A DNA stretch of 64,000 nucleotides from assembly GCA_036561005.1 (NCBI GenBank), contig DATBQE010000083.1, forward strand, positions 1 through 64,000. The letters are read 5' to 3'. Shown here one piece after another: positions 26,162 to 34,763 of this stretch. Under the pieces are notes generated by a model, which did no database searches, was not told the DNA's origin, and saw nothing but the letters and a program-made list of their open reading frames with translations. The DNA comes from PKWO01 sp036561005. Its GTDB lineage: Bacteria > Pseudomonadota > Gammaproteobacteria > Burkholderiales > Burkholderiaceae_D. The translations under genes were made by a program, and so were the position numbers. Each line of letters starts with the position of its first letter. Within the stretch, counting starts at the first letter, position 1.

Positions 26162-28975
26162 TTGAAAAATCTGATTCACTACACAGCCATCATTACGGCG
26201 GCAATCGCCCTGTCCGCATGTGGCGGCGACGCCTCAAACGGCCTACTGCAGGGAGGTGAAAACGCCAAGCACCTGTCGCAACAGGCAAAGTCTGCCGCCG
26301 CCAATCCATATAGTGCGGTGGTGCAGCAGCTCTACGTGGCCTACTTCGGGCGTCCCGCTGACCCAGGTGGCCTGGTCAATTTCGCGGGCGCACTGGCCGC
26401 AGCAGGAGCGCCGACCGATATTCAGCATCTGGCGAACGCATACAATACCAACCCAGGCGTCAAGACGCTGATCGACTCCTTCGGCTTGAGTTCGGAGTCG
26501 CAGGTACTGTATGGCGGCGGTGATACCAAAGCGTTCGTCACGGCCGTGTTCCAAAATGTGTTGGGCCGTGCGCCGGCTACGGCCGGTCTGACTTACTGGG
26601 TCAATGCGATCGATAGTGGTCAACTGACGCAGTCAAACGCCGCCCTGTCGATCATGGCGGGCGCAGAATCGAACACGACGACGCAAGGATTGCTGGACGC
26701 TGCACTGGTCAACAATCGGTTGGCTGTCGCCGCCAGTTTCACTGCCTCCGTGCCGGTTACAACCTACAGCGGACCGACCGCGGCCGCAAACGCGCGCGCC
26801 ATGCTGGCCACAGTAACCAACACAACTGACGTTGCGACATTTCAGACCACGGTGGCTTCCACGGTCAATGCAATCAGTAACGAGCACATATTTGAGTCGC
26901 TCGCTCTACACGGCGGGGAATCGGTCGTCTACTATTATTTCCCTTACGGCGGGGGCAATCTGGTCGCTGGCACCAACTACATTTATTCATTCACTACGTC
27001 CTTGTTGACGAAGTCGCCGTACTCCGCCGGTTCGCAGACTTATGTGCCAGTCGCCACGACACTAGACAATGCGTTGGCCGGTCCGGGCGTCGGATACGAC
27101 AGGATCTTGCAAAACGGTCAGCTTCTGCTGTATCCGAGCAACGCTCAGCGCGTGGTGACCTATGTCAATGGCAATATTCATCTTGACTATCTCGCAATGG
27201 ACGGCAAGACCGTATTGACCTCTGCCGAATATCACGATTACAGTTCTGTCCCACTTACCGGAATGATGGCCAATGCTCCCGAGGAATTCATGGCATCGGT
27301 GCCAGTTTCCGACTGGATCAATTTCAACAACTTCTCTGCCAATGCACAGTGGCAGGCGGGCGCGGCCTACATGAAGAAAAAGGGCAACCGGGTCGGCACA
27401 ACTGTGTTTGCCGAGGACTGCTATAACTCCGCGTCTCCAACAACGACCAGCGGAACCAATCCGACGCCTTGCCTGACCGGCGGCACGCTCGATAATTTCT
27501 TCCCGATCAACCTTGGCGGCAGCAGCCATCCCTACGAAACGGATTTCGCCGGCGACGGCGCAATCAGCACAATCCAGGGCGTGCGCATGTGGGTGGCTAA
27601 TTCGCCCGTACCGCTTGCCCGAGATTCCACCGAGACATACCGCGTTTTCTACGAATCGAACGGCAACGTATATCAAGGCTACCTCGAAAAGGACGGTGCG
27701 ATCTACCGTTACAACCAGGCCGATGGCAGCGTCGTCGACTATTCCCTGACGATGAACCAGGCCGCAATCGATAGCATACGCCAAGGCATCATCACCGGCG
27801 TGACCGTACCAGGATCGAAAGCCGGCAGCGCTGCGGAAATCAACGGCACCGTCGACCTCTTCGGAATCGGCGGCCATGGCGTGAATGGCACGCTGTCTTC
27901 GGCCGACTTGCGTACGCACTATGCAATACCGGCCAATCTCGATGGCAGTGGTCAAACAATTGCACTGATTGACGCGCCTGGCAGCGGCGACGTCGTAGAT
28001 GATCTGAGCGTCTTCAGTCAATTTTACAATCTGCCGCTTTGCACCACTGCCAATTCCTGCTTCAAGCACATAGACTTCTCCAACGGAACGCCTGCATCGT
28101 CCAGTGTCGACTGGGGAAGTGAAGTGGAAATCGATACACAAATGGCGCATGCCATTGCACCCGGAGCAAAGATTGTTCTTGTCACTGCTGCGAGCAATTC
28201 TCATGCTGATCTTATGGCGGCAATCATCTATGCCGGCAATCTGCCCGGCGTAACAACGGTTTCCATGAGCTTCGGCAATACCTCTTCGTCCGCCTATGCC
28301 GCCAACATCGAATCGCAGCTCCAAAGCATCGTCACAAGCGGAGGGCCGGTATTTTTTGCCAGCAGCGGCGATGGCGGCTACATGTCTACGCCGCAATATC
28401 CGGCGACATCGATCTGGGTGACAGGGGTTGGCGGCACAAGAATCAATGCTGTCCAATCGAACACTGCTACAGCAGAAGCAGCATGGCAGTATTCAGGCGG
28501 CGGGATCAGTTCTTTCTTCAGCATGCCAGCCTGGCAAGCCAATATGCTAGGGGCAAACCAGCTCCCTATCGGGTCTCGCTCCGTGCCGGACGTTGCAGCA
28601 GTCGCCGACTACCAGCATAGCGCGGTCGGAATCTACTACAAACAAAGCTGGCGGATGGCTGGCGGCACAAGCGTTGCCGCGCCGATATGGGCTGGAATCG
28701 GCGCGCTGTTTGCCCAACATCTCGCCAATGAGGGCACATCGCTGTCCAATCTGACCAAGAGCACGCCGGGAGGATTCAACGGGGTGATCTACAACCTTCA
28801 ATATGCTGCCCAATTTCAGCCTGGCACCGTCAAGGCAAGCGGATTCTTCGACATTGTTGCGGGTTCGAATAACCTGACTGCAAATACGTGCACGGTGTGC
28901 GTGGCTGGTCGCGGATACGACTACGTAACAGGCTTGGGCGCGCCGAATGTGACAGCCCTGCTTTCAAACTTCTAG
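26162..28975 (+). CDS. DUF4214-S53 (sedolisin) protease lipoprotein, copy 2
   Basis: This paralogue of the gene at 22821 is collinear with it throughout and 937 residues long. TTG 26162 is chosen because GGGGAAACGC precedes it exactly as GGGGAACGGC precedes copy 1, and because it leads into a lipobox (ALSAC-GG). The DUF4214-like units LYVAYFGRPADPGGLVNF and NVLGRAPATAGLTYWV are present. The S53 triad is intact: E654 and D658 in SEVEIDTQ, D737 in SSGDGGY, S837 in GGTSVAAP. It differs from copy 1 mostly in the middle region and in the segment before the E/D motif, so the two may have diverged in substrate or timing. Confidence 0.85.
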   Translation: MKNLIHYTAIITAAIALSACGGDASNGLLQGGENAKHLSQQAKSAAANPYSAVVQQLYVAYFGRPADPGGLVNFAGALAAAGAPTDIQHLANAYNTNPGVKTLIDSFGLSSESQVLYGGGDTKAFVTAVFQNVLGRAPATAGLTYWVNAIDSGQLTQSNAALSIMAGAESNTTTQGLLDAALVNNRLAVAASFTASVPVTTYSGPTAAANARAMLATVTNTTDVATFQTTVASTVNAISNEHIFESLALHGGESVVYYYFPYGGGNLVAGTNYIYSFTTSLLTKSPYSAGSQTYVPVATTLDNALAGPGVGYDRILQNGQLLLYPSNAQRVVTYVNGNIHLDYLAMDGKTVLTSAEYHDYSSVPLTGMMANAPEEFMASVPVSDWINFNNFSANAQWQAGAAYMKKKGNRVGTTVFAEDCYNSASPTTTSGTNPTPCLTGGTLDNFFPINLGGSSHPYETDFAGDGAISTIQGVRMWVANSPVPLARDSTETYRVFYESNGNVYQGYLEKDGAIYRYNQADGSVVDYSLTMNQAAIDSIRQGIITGVTVPGSKAGSAAEINGTVDLFGIGGHGVNGTLSSADLRTHYAIPANLDGSGQTIALIDAPGSGDVVDDLSVFSQFYNLPLCTTANSCFKHIDFSNGTPASSSVDWGSEVEIDTQMAHAIAPGAKIVLVTAASNSHADLMAAIIYAGNLPGVTTVSMSFGNTSSSAYAANIESQLQSIVTSGGPVFFASSGDGGYMSTPQYPATSIWVTGVGGTRINAVQSNTATAEAAWQYSGGGISSFFSMPAWQANMLGANQLPIGSRSVPDVAAVADYQHSAVGIYYKQSWRMAGGTSVAAPIWAGIGALFAQHLANEGTSLSNLTKSTPGGFNGVIYNLQYAAQFQPGTVKASGFFDIVAGSNNLTANTCTVCVAGRGYDYVTGLGAPNVTALLSNF

Positions 28976-29136
28976 TGTGCCATTCCGTAAATTCGTGGCA
29001 TGTGAAAAGTGGCGAAATCGCGACGAGACAAGGAAAAAAACACAGCAAGGCAGAAGCCTTGCGAGCATTTTTGACGCATGTTTCGGTGCGATTTTTGTCG
29101 TCTTTTATGCTGCGAACCTGCGGAACAGCACACTAA
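28976..29136 (+). repeat. 3'-flank repeat unit, copy 2
   Basis: This is the compact version of the flank described after copy 1: AAATTCGTGGCAT and GCGAAATCGCGACGA, a hairpin block, then TTTCGGTGCGATTTTT and GGAACAGCACACT. Conservation outside the coding sequence suggests that the original tandem duplication included the 3' untranslated region, or that a dispersed element follows each gene. Confidence 0.6.
29045..29071 (+). terminator. Terminator-like hairpin after S53 copy 2
   Basis: A perfect 7-bp stem GCAAGGC-AGAA-GCCTTGC is followed by GAGCATTTTT, about 70 bases after the stop. The T-run is short and slightly delayed, so efficiency is uncertain. The matching place after copy 1 has a degenerate version (AAGG...CCTT). 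Confidence 0.55.
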
Positions 29137-29202
29137 ACCCGTGTTCGCCCCGACTGCACAATCGGAAAACGATTGGGCAGCGGAGCGCGGACCAGTCGGT
29201 TC

Positions 29203-30102
29203 TTAATGCTGGTCTGCCTTGACGTCGTGGAACTTGGTAAAGTCCAATGCCCACTTGCCGCTTTCCCGCTCGAACAGGATGTCGGCAAAGTGGCTGCCGA
29301 AGATGATATCTTCCGGTTCATAGGATTGACGCGCATGCACGGTATCGTTGAGGGTTTCGTCCTGCCCTGAAATTGCGACATGGAATAATGCTTCGTCCAA
29401 TAATAGGTCTTCCGCCGTCTTGCCGTGCAGTGGGCTGGTCTCGTCAATTTTGTGGATGATCGTCCAGCTCAGGGCAAAGGCGCTGCTGCGTTCCCGATCA
29501 AGTTTCAAGTCATAAAAGCGATAGAAGGTTTCGCCTTCGAGCGTACGCTCGCGCCGTATCAGCGTAGCGCGCACCGAGGCTTCGAGGATCAGGTTATTGC
29601 GCTCGTTACCCGCGCGCACCATCAGGGTCGAGACGCCGTTGAACTTCGTTACGACCATCACACGCGAAAACAGCACGCGCGCCGTCGGACGCGAAAAACG
29701 CGCGAACAGCAGCCCGGTCAAAACGGCAGTGACGAGCATCCCGAGCACAATTTCCGTCGAGGCAATAACATGGCCGTACACCGTGGCGGGACTCATTACC
29801 CCGTAGCCGACCGTGGCCAATGTTTCGATGGAAAAGAAGAACAGGTCGACGAGCGAATCGGGCCGTGCGTTGACAATGGTTCCCGGCACAAGCGAGTAAA
29901 GGGTGGCGAAAATCAGATTGACGACCATGTAGACGCCAAACACCAGCAGGAAAAAGCGCGGCCAGCTCAGCGTCAGGATGGTGTGGTACGTGTCGCTCCA
30001 GTGCCAATATTGTTTGCCGACGCGGGTCACTGCACTGCGGTCGATGCGCGGGTCCTTGCGTTTTTTGACATCTTCCTTACTGATCGGATTATCGTCGGCC
30101 AT
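29203..30102 (-). CDS. KirBac-type inward-rectifier potassium channel
   Basis: The 299-residue protein starts at ATG 30102 (MADDNPISKEDVKKRKDP), 5 bases after the def stop. It has an N-terminal slide-helix region (HWSDTYHTILTLSWPRFF), transmembrane helix 1 (FLLVFGVYMVVNLIFATLY), a pore helix with selectivity filter ETLATVGYGVM, helix 2 (VLGMLVTAVLTGLLFARFS) and a cytoplasmic immunoglobulin-like Kir domain (residues about 150-299). It should pass K+ across the inner membrane and be gated by ligands acting on the C-terminal domain. Its place in a def-galU-ligA run tells little about function. Confidence 0.92.
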   Translation of the reverse strand: MADDNPISKEDVKKRKDPRIDRSAVTRVGKQYWHWSDTYHTILTLSWPRFFLLVFGVYMVVNLIFATLYSLVPGTIVNARPDSLVDLFFFSIETLATVGYGVMSPATVYGHVIASTEIVLGMLVTAVLTGLLFARFSRPTARVLFSRVMVVTKFNGVSTLMVRAGNERNNLILEASVRATLIRRERTLEGETFYRFYDLKLDRERSSAFALSWTIIHKIDETSPLHGKTAEDLLLDEALFHVAISGQDETLNDTVHARQSYEPEDIIFGSHFADILFERESGKWALDFTKFHDVKADQH

Positions 30103-30107
30103 TTCGT

Positions 30108-30644
30108 TCAATCGTCTTGCGACGGGTCCATATCCGGGAAGAGTACGTCGATATAACCGAATTTGGCAAAGTCGGTTATCCGCATTGGATACAGTATGCC
30201 TTCGAGATGGTCGCATTCGTGCTGCACCACGCGCGCGTGGAAACCTTCAGCAGTGCGATCAATGAGCTTGCCGAACGGGTCGAAACCGCGATAATGCAAC
30301 TTGGTAAAACGCGGCACCATGCCGCGCATGCCCGGCACCGACAAACAACCTTCCCATCCGTCTTCCATCGCGTCCGTCACCGGCGTCAGCAGCGGATTGA
30401 TGAGAACCGTTTCCGGCACGGGGGGCGCGTCCGGATAGCGTTCGCTTTTCTGGAAACCGAATATCACCAATTGCAGGTTGACGCCGATTTGCGGCGCGGC
30501 CAGGCCGACGCCGTTTGCAGCATGCATGCTTTCAAACATATCCGCAATCAGGGCGTGCAATTCGGGGGTATCGAATTGCGTCACCGGCTCTGCTTTGCGC
30601 AAGAGCCGCTGGTCGCCCATCCTGAGGATAGTGTGTACTGTCAT
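30108..30644 (-). CDS. def: Peptide deformylase
   Basis: Def removes the formyl group from N-terminal formyl-methionine. The 178-residue protein has all three motifs: GVGLAAPQIG near residue 45, EGCLSVPG near 98 with the metal-binding Cys, and QHECDHLEG near 140 with the two His ligands and catalytic Glu. It overlaps galU by 4 bases. This is not the def next to fmt found in many genomes, so it may be one of two deformylases. Confidence 0.95.
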   Translation of the reverse strand: MTVHTILRMGDQRLLRKAEPVTQFDTPELHALIADMFESMHAANGVGLAAPQIGVNLQLVIFGFQKSERYPDAPPVPETVLINPLLTPVTDAMEDGWEGCLSVPGMRGMVPRFTKLHYRGFDPFGKLIDRTAEGFHARVVQHECDHLEGILYPMRITDFAKFGYIDVLFPDMDPSQDD

Positions 30645-31516
30645 TGCAGCTGTTCCAGATAGTCGGAGAACGCGGCACCGGTTTCGGCGTGCTTGCGTCC
30701 GACAGCAACGGTCGCCTTCAAATAGCCGAGCTTGGAACCGCAGTCGTAACGCGTGCCTTCGTAACGATAGGCCATCACGCGCTCGACTTCCATCAGGGCG
30801 GCAATGCCATCGGTCAATTGTATCTCGCCACCTGCGCCCTTGCCGAGGCCTTCGAGGAAACGGAAAACCCGATTTGTCAGGATATAGCGCCCCACCACGG
30901 CCAGCGTGGACGGTGCGTTCTCCGGCGCCGGTTTTTCGACGATGCCTTCGACCCGCTCCAGGTTGGTCTGGTAAGGTGTGACGCTGACGATACCATATTG
31001 CTTGGTGTCAGCCCGCGGCACATCCTGCACTGCCAGCATGCTCGATTCTTCGCGCTGAAAAATTTCCGTCATTTGGGCCAGCACCGGCTGCCGGCCGGGC
31101 TCGACGTCCATGAAGTCGTCGGCCAGCAGTACGGCAAATGGCTCGTCGCCGACCACGGGCTTGGCGCACAGGACTGCGTGTCCAAGCCCAAGCGGCTCGG
31201 ATTGACGGATGTAAATGCAGGTGATGTTCTTGGGAATTACGTTACGCACGAGTTCCAGCAAGGCCTGCTTGTTGGCCGCTTCCAGTTCGGCTTCCAGTTC
31301 ATAGGCTTTGTCGAAATGGTCTTCGATCGCACGCTTGTTTCGCCCCGTGATGAAAATCATTTCGGTAATACCGGCAGCAACTGCCTCTTCGACCGCATAC
31401 TGGATCAAAGGCTTGTCCACAATAGGGAGCATTTCCTTTGGTTGCGCCTTGGTAGCAGGCAAGAAACGGCTGCCGAGCCCAGCAACCGGAAATACTGCTT
31501 TTCTGATTTTTCTCAT
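30641..31516 (-). CDS. galU: UTP-glucose-1-phosphate uridylyltransferase
   Basis: GalU makes UDP-glucose for LPS, capsule and osmoprotectant sugars. The 291-residue protein has the nucleotide-binding start FPVAGLGSRFLPATKAQPKE, then PIVDKPLIQYAVEEA, LGLGHAVLCAKP, and VLLADDFMD with the metal-binding Asp. It overlaps both def and ligA by 4 bases, indicating one operon and coupled translation. Confidence 0.96.
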   Translation of the reverse strand: MRKIRKAVFPVAGLGSRFLPATKAQPKEMLPIVDKPLIQYAVEEAVAAGITEMIFITGRNKRAIEDHFDKAYELEAELEAANKQALLELVRNVIPKNITCIYIRQSEPLGLGHAVLCAKPVVGDEPFAVLLADDFMDVEPGRQPVLAQMTEIFQREESSMLAVQDVPRADTKQYGIVSVTPYQTNLERVEGIVEKPAPENAPSTLAVVGRYILTNRVFRFLEGLGKGAGGEIQLTDGIAALMEVERVMAYRYEGTRYDCGSKLGYLKATVAVGRKHAETGAAFSDYLEQLQ

Positions 31517-33570
31517 GATACGTCCGTTAAAGTTTCCAATAAATGAAGTAGTGCCGCCTCGTCGAGCACCGTAATACCCAATTCCTCGGCCTTGGCCAAT
31601 TTGCTCCCTGCTTCCGCACCGGCGACTACATAGTTTGTTTTTTTAGATACCGAACCCGACACTTTGCCGCCGTGTGCTTCAATCATCGCGCCTGCTTCAT
31701 CGCGTGACAGATTCGGCAGCGTGCCGGTCAAGACAAAGGTTTTACCCAACAAAGCCTTGGGCTGATTTTCCGATTCATGCTCCGGCCAATGAATGCCGGC
31801 GGCACGCAGTTGCGCCACCAGCTCGACATTAAGCGGATCAGAAAAATACGCTTTGATTGACTGTGACACCACCGGGCCAATATCGTTCACTTCAAGCAAG
31901 GCGGGTTCGGACGCTTCGATAAGCGCATCGAGATTGCCGAAGTGACGCGCCAATTCCTTGGCCGTCGATTCACCCACGTGGCGTATGCCAAGCGCATATA
32001 TGAAACGCGCCAGACTCGTGGTTTTCGATTTTTCCAGTGCTGCCAGAATATTTTGCGCCGACTTGTCCGCCATGCGGTCGAGCGTTGCCAGGGCTGTCAG
32101 TCCAAGCTTGTACAAATCGGCCGCTGTGGTGATAACCTTTTTGTCGACCAATTGCTCGACCAACTGGTCACCTAATCCTTCGACGTCCATCGCGCGGCGC
32201 GAGACAAAATGCAGCAGGCTCCCTTTGCGTTGCGCCGAACATTTGGCCCAGCCGCCGGAACAGCGCGCCACGGCTTCCTCTTCCGGACGCACGATGGGCG
32301 AGCCGCAGATAGGACAAGCCGACGGCATGACGAATTCGCGGGCGTCGGCGGGGCGCGATTCCGGCACGTAACTCAACACTTCCGGAATCACGTCGCCGGC
32401 CCTGCGCACAATGACGGTATCGCCGATGCGTATATCTTTGCGCCTGACTTCGTCCTCGTTGTGCAACGTTGCGTTGGTTACCGTCACGCCGCCGACGAAC
32501 ACCGGTGCCAGGCGCGCCACCGGCGTGATCGCACCGGTGCGCCCTACCTGCACCTCGATGTCTTGCACCACCGTCAGTGCCTCTTCGGCGGGAAATTTAT
32601 GCGCCAGGGCAAAGCGCGGCGCACGCGAGACGAATCCGAGTTTTTGCTGCTGATCGAGGCGATTGACCTTGTACACGACGCCATCGATCTCATACGGCAA
32701 GGTCGGCCGCTTGAGACCGATCTCCCGGAAAAATCCCAGCAGGCCCTGGGCACCAGGCACGATAGCGCGCTCGGCGCAGACGCTCAAGCCGAGGGTCTTG
32801 TACCAGTCGAGCAAGGCGCTGTGCGTGGCCGGCATATCGGCACCTTCGAGCGTACCGATGCCGTAGGCAAAAAAACGTAATGCGCGTTGCGCCGTAATGC
32901 GGGAATCGAGCTGGCGCAGACTGCCTGCGGCTGCATTGCGCGGATTGGCAAATTCCTTGAGTCCGGCATCGCGTTGGCGTGCGTTGAGCTTGGCAAAATC
33001 TGCCTTGAACATCAACACTTCGCCGCGCACATCGATGACTGCGGGCGGGTGGTCGCCATGCAGGCGCAGGGGAATGTCGTACACGGTGCGAATATTGGCC
33101 GTGACGTTCTCGCCCGTGCTGCCGTCGCCTCGCGTCGCTGCCTGGACCAGCAAGCCGTTTTCGTAGCGCAGGTTAATGGCAAGCCCGTCGAATTTCAACT
33201 CGGTTGCGTATTCCACTTCGCCCGCTGCGGGGCCATCTGTGATCTGCAGGCCCTCACGCACGCGGCGGTCGAAATTGACGATGTCGTCGTCCTCGAAGCC
33301 ATTGCCCAAGGACAACATCGGCACCGTATGCTGCACCTGATCGAATTGCGGAAGCGGCGCCCCTCCAACACGCTGAGTTGGTGAATCGAACGAGACGAGT
33401 TCGGGGTGGGCTTCTTCCAGCGCTTGCAGTTCGCGAAACAACTTGTCGTATTCGGCATCGGGCACGGTCGGTGCGTCGAGCACGTAATAGGCATGGCTGT
33501 GGCGGTTCAATTCCTGCTTGAGCCAAGCGCCACGGGCCTGCCAGTCGGTGGTGTCGGGAATCGCCGCCAT
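31513..33570 (-). CDS. ligA: NAD+-dependent DNA ligase
   Basis: LigA seals nicks during replication and repair using NAD+. I prefer ATG 33570 (MAAIPDTTDWQARGAW), 685 residues; TTG 33591 would add seven residues and overlap the zipA-like gene. Domains in order: Ia (HSHAYYVLDAPTVPDAEYDKL), the adenylation domain with catalytic Lys in TELKFDGLAIN, the OB fold, a four-Cys zinc finger (CPICGSPI ... CSGGWAKCSAQ), helix-hairpin-helix repeats, and a C-terminal BRCT domain (FVLTGTLPNLSRDEA). Complete. Confidence 0.97.
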   Translation of the reverse strand: MAAIPDTTDWQARGAWLKQELNRHSHAYYVLDAPTVPDAEYDKLFRELQALEEAHPELVSFDSPTQRVGGAPLPQFDQVQHTVPMLSLGNGFEDDDIVNFDRRVREGLQITDGPAAGEVEYATELKFDGLAINLRYENGLLVQAATRGDGSTGENVTANIRTVYDIPLRLHGDHPPAVIDVRGEVLMFKADFAKLNARQRDAGLKEFANPRNAAAGSLRQLDSRITAQRALRFFAYGIGTLEGADMPATHSALLDWYKTLGLSVCAERAIVPGAQGLLGFFREIGLKRPTLPYEIDGVVYKVNRLDQQQKLGFVSRAPRFALAHKFPAEEALTVVQDIEVQVGRTGAITPVARLAPVFVGGVTVTNATLHNEDEVRRKDIRIGDTVIVRRAGDVIPEVLSYVPESRPADAREFVMPSACPICGSPIVRPEEEAVARCSGGWAKCSAQRKGSLLHFVSRRAMDVEGLGDQLVEQLVDKKVITTAADLYKLGLTALATLDRMADKSAQNILAALEKSKTTSLARFIYALGIRHVGESTAKELARHFGNLDALIEASEPALLEVNDIGPVVSQSIKAYFSDPLNVELVAQLRAAGIHWPEHESENQPKALLGKTFVLTGTLPNLSRDEAGAMIEAHGGKVSGSVSKKTNYVVAGAEAGSKLAKAEELGITVLDEAALLHLLETLTDVS

Positions 33571-33587
33571 GATCTTCACAACAATGT

Positions 33588-34700
33588 TCAACTAAACAGA
33601 CGCAAGGCGCGTTGGGAACCTGCCGGGACACCCGCGGCTTCCATGTCGCGGCAGAAATCGGCGACCTGATCGGCAATCGTGCGCAAGGCAAGGTCCGACA
33701 ATGGCTCGTTCGAATCGTCAACCACGGTGCCGCCCAAACGCGACGCCAGAGATTTGGCGAAGGAAATCATGGCGTCATACGCGTCGCGCTGCGGCGCCAC
33801 GCACGGCACATCGAGCAACAGCGTCAAGCGCGAGGTCGTATCGGCCGCCAGCGTGACGTTGGTCGAGAGTGCAAACAGCACGCCGCCCTCGCCGTCCGGC
33901 ATCACCAGCTTGCCGTCAGGACGCACATCGAAGCCCTGGCGTTCCAGCGCTGCCAGCAAGGTGCCAATCGCCCACGGCGCACCGTTCGATTGGATATTGA
34001 CGCTCAATTTTGCATCAAACTGACTGACGAATTGCTGGAGCGCGCGCGCGCTCTTCATGACCATGGTCATGTCCGGCACATCGGCCTCGGCATCGATGTC
34101 GTCGCCGAATTGACGCAAGCGCCCAACCAGTTCGGAAAATTCGATTTCATTCAACATGCTTGTCCTATTAGCAAGTTGTATGCCGACGTGCAGGGCGAGG
34201 TAGACATGCCCCGGATTGATGGCTTCCCAAACCTGATCCTCTCGCATCCCGATGAAATGTACAGGCTTGTTGCCGACGTGGCGCAATGACTGTGCCGCAT
34301 GCACGATCTTCTCCCCGCGCAATTTCGCCGCCAGGGCGATGGGGATCAGGCAATCGATCATGTCGTCGACCGGCAATTGCGGCTGCACGGCAACGGCCTG
34401 CGGAACGTCGCCGTTCGGTGCAGTATCTTCAAATTCCCCAAGTTCGCCGTCGCGAATGTCTTGCAACGGTGCATCCGATGCCCCGTCACGGGGCATGGCA
34501 TCGTCAAAGGAAGGCTCCTGTCGTCCCTGAACATCGCTCACCTGGGTACGTCCCGGCTCCATCAGCACGTCATCATGGTCGGACAAGAACGCCCGCTCCA
34601 CATTTTTTTTGGCGCGATATTCCTGCCATTTGTTATAAATGAAGACACCAACCACGATGGTGCCGCCGATAGCTATAAGGCTTGTTTCCAGATCGGTCAT
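33588..34700 (-). CDS. zipA: ZipA-like cell division protein
   Basis: ZipA anchors FtsZ filaments to the inner membrane. The 370-residue protein has the expected plan: an N-terminal membrane helix (LIAIGGTIVVGVFIYNKW), a charged segment (EYRAKKNVERAFLSDHDD), a long acidic/proline-containing linker, and a C-terminal domain (about 230-360; VRPDGKLVMPDGEGGVLFAL, LTLLLDVPCVAPQRDAYDAM) resembling the FtsZ-binding domain. The smc-zipA-ligA order is common in beta- and gammaproteobacteria and supports the call. Confidence 0.87.
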   Translation of the reverse strand: MTDLETSLIAIGGTIVVGVFIYNKWQEYRAKKNVERAFLSDHDDVLMEPGRTQVSDVQGRQEPSFDDAMPRDGASDAPLQDIRDGELGEFEDTAPNGDVPQAVAVQPQLPVDDMIDCLIPIALAAKLRGEKIVHAAQSLRHVGNKPVHFIGMREDQVWEAINPGHVYLALHVGIQLANRTSMLNEIEFSELVGRLRQFGDDIDAEADVPDMTMVMKSARALQQFVSQFDAKLSVNIQSNGAPWAIGTLLAALERQGFDVRPDGKLVMPDGEGGVLFALSTNVTLAADTTSRLTLLLDVPCVAPQRDAYDAMISFAKSLASRLGGTVVDDSNEPLSDLALRTIADQVADFCRDMEAAGVPAGSQRALRLFS

Positions 34701-34763
34701 GCGGCCTATACCTCAGAAAAGAATTCGTCTATTGGTCACCAGTTGCGCCACTTGATCGGCGCT

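Noticed and set aside
27062..28456. A 464-codon minus-strand open frame opposite S53 copy 2
   Set aside because: Antisense to the protease gene, with no ribosome-binding site and odd Cys/Arg-rich composition.
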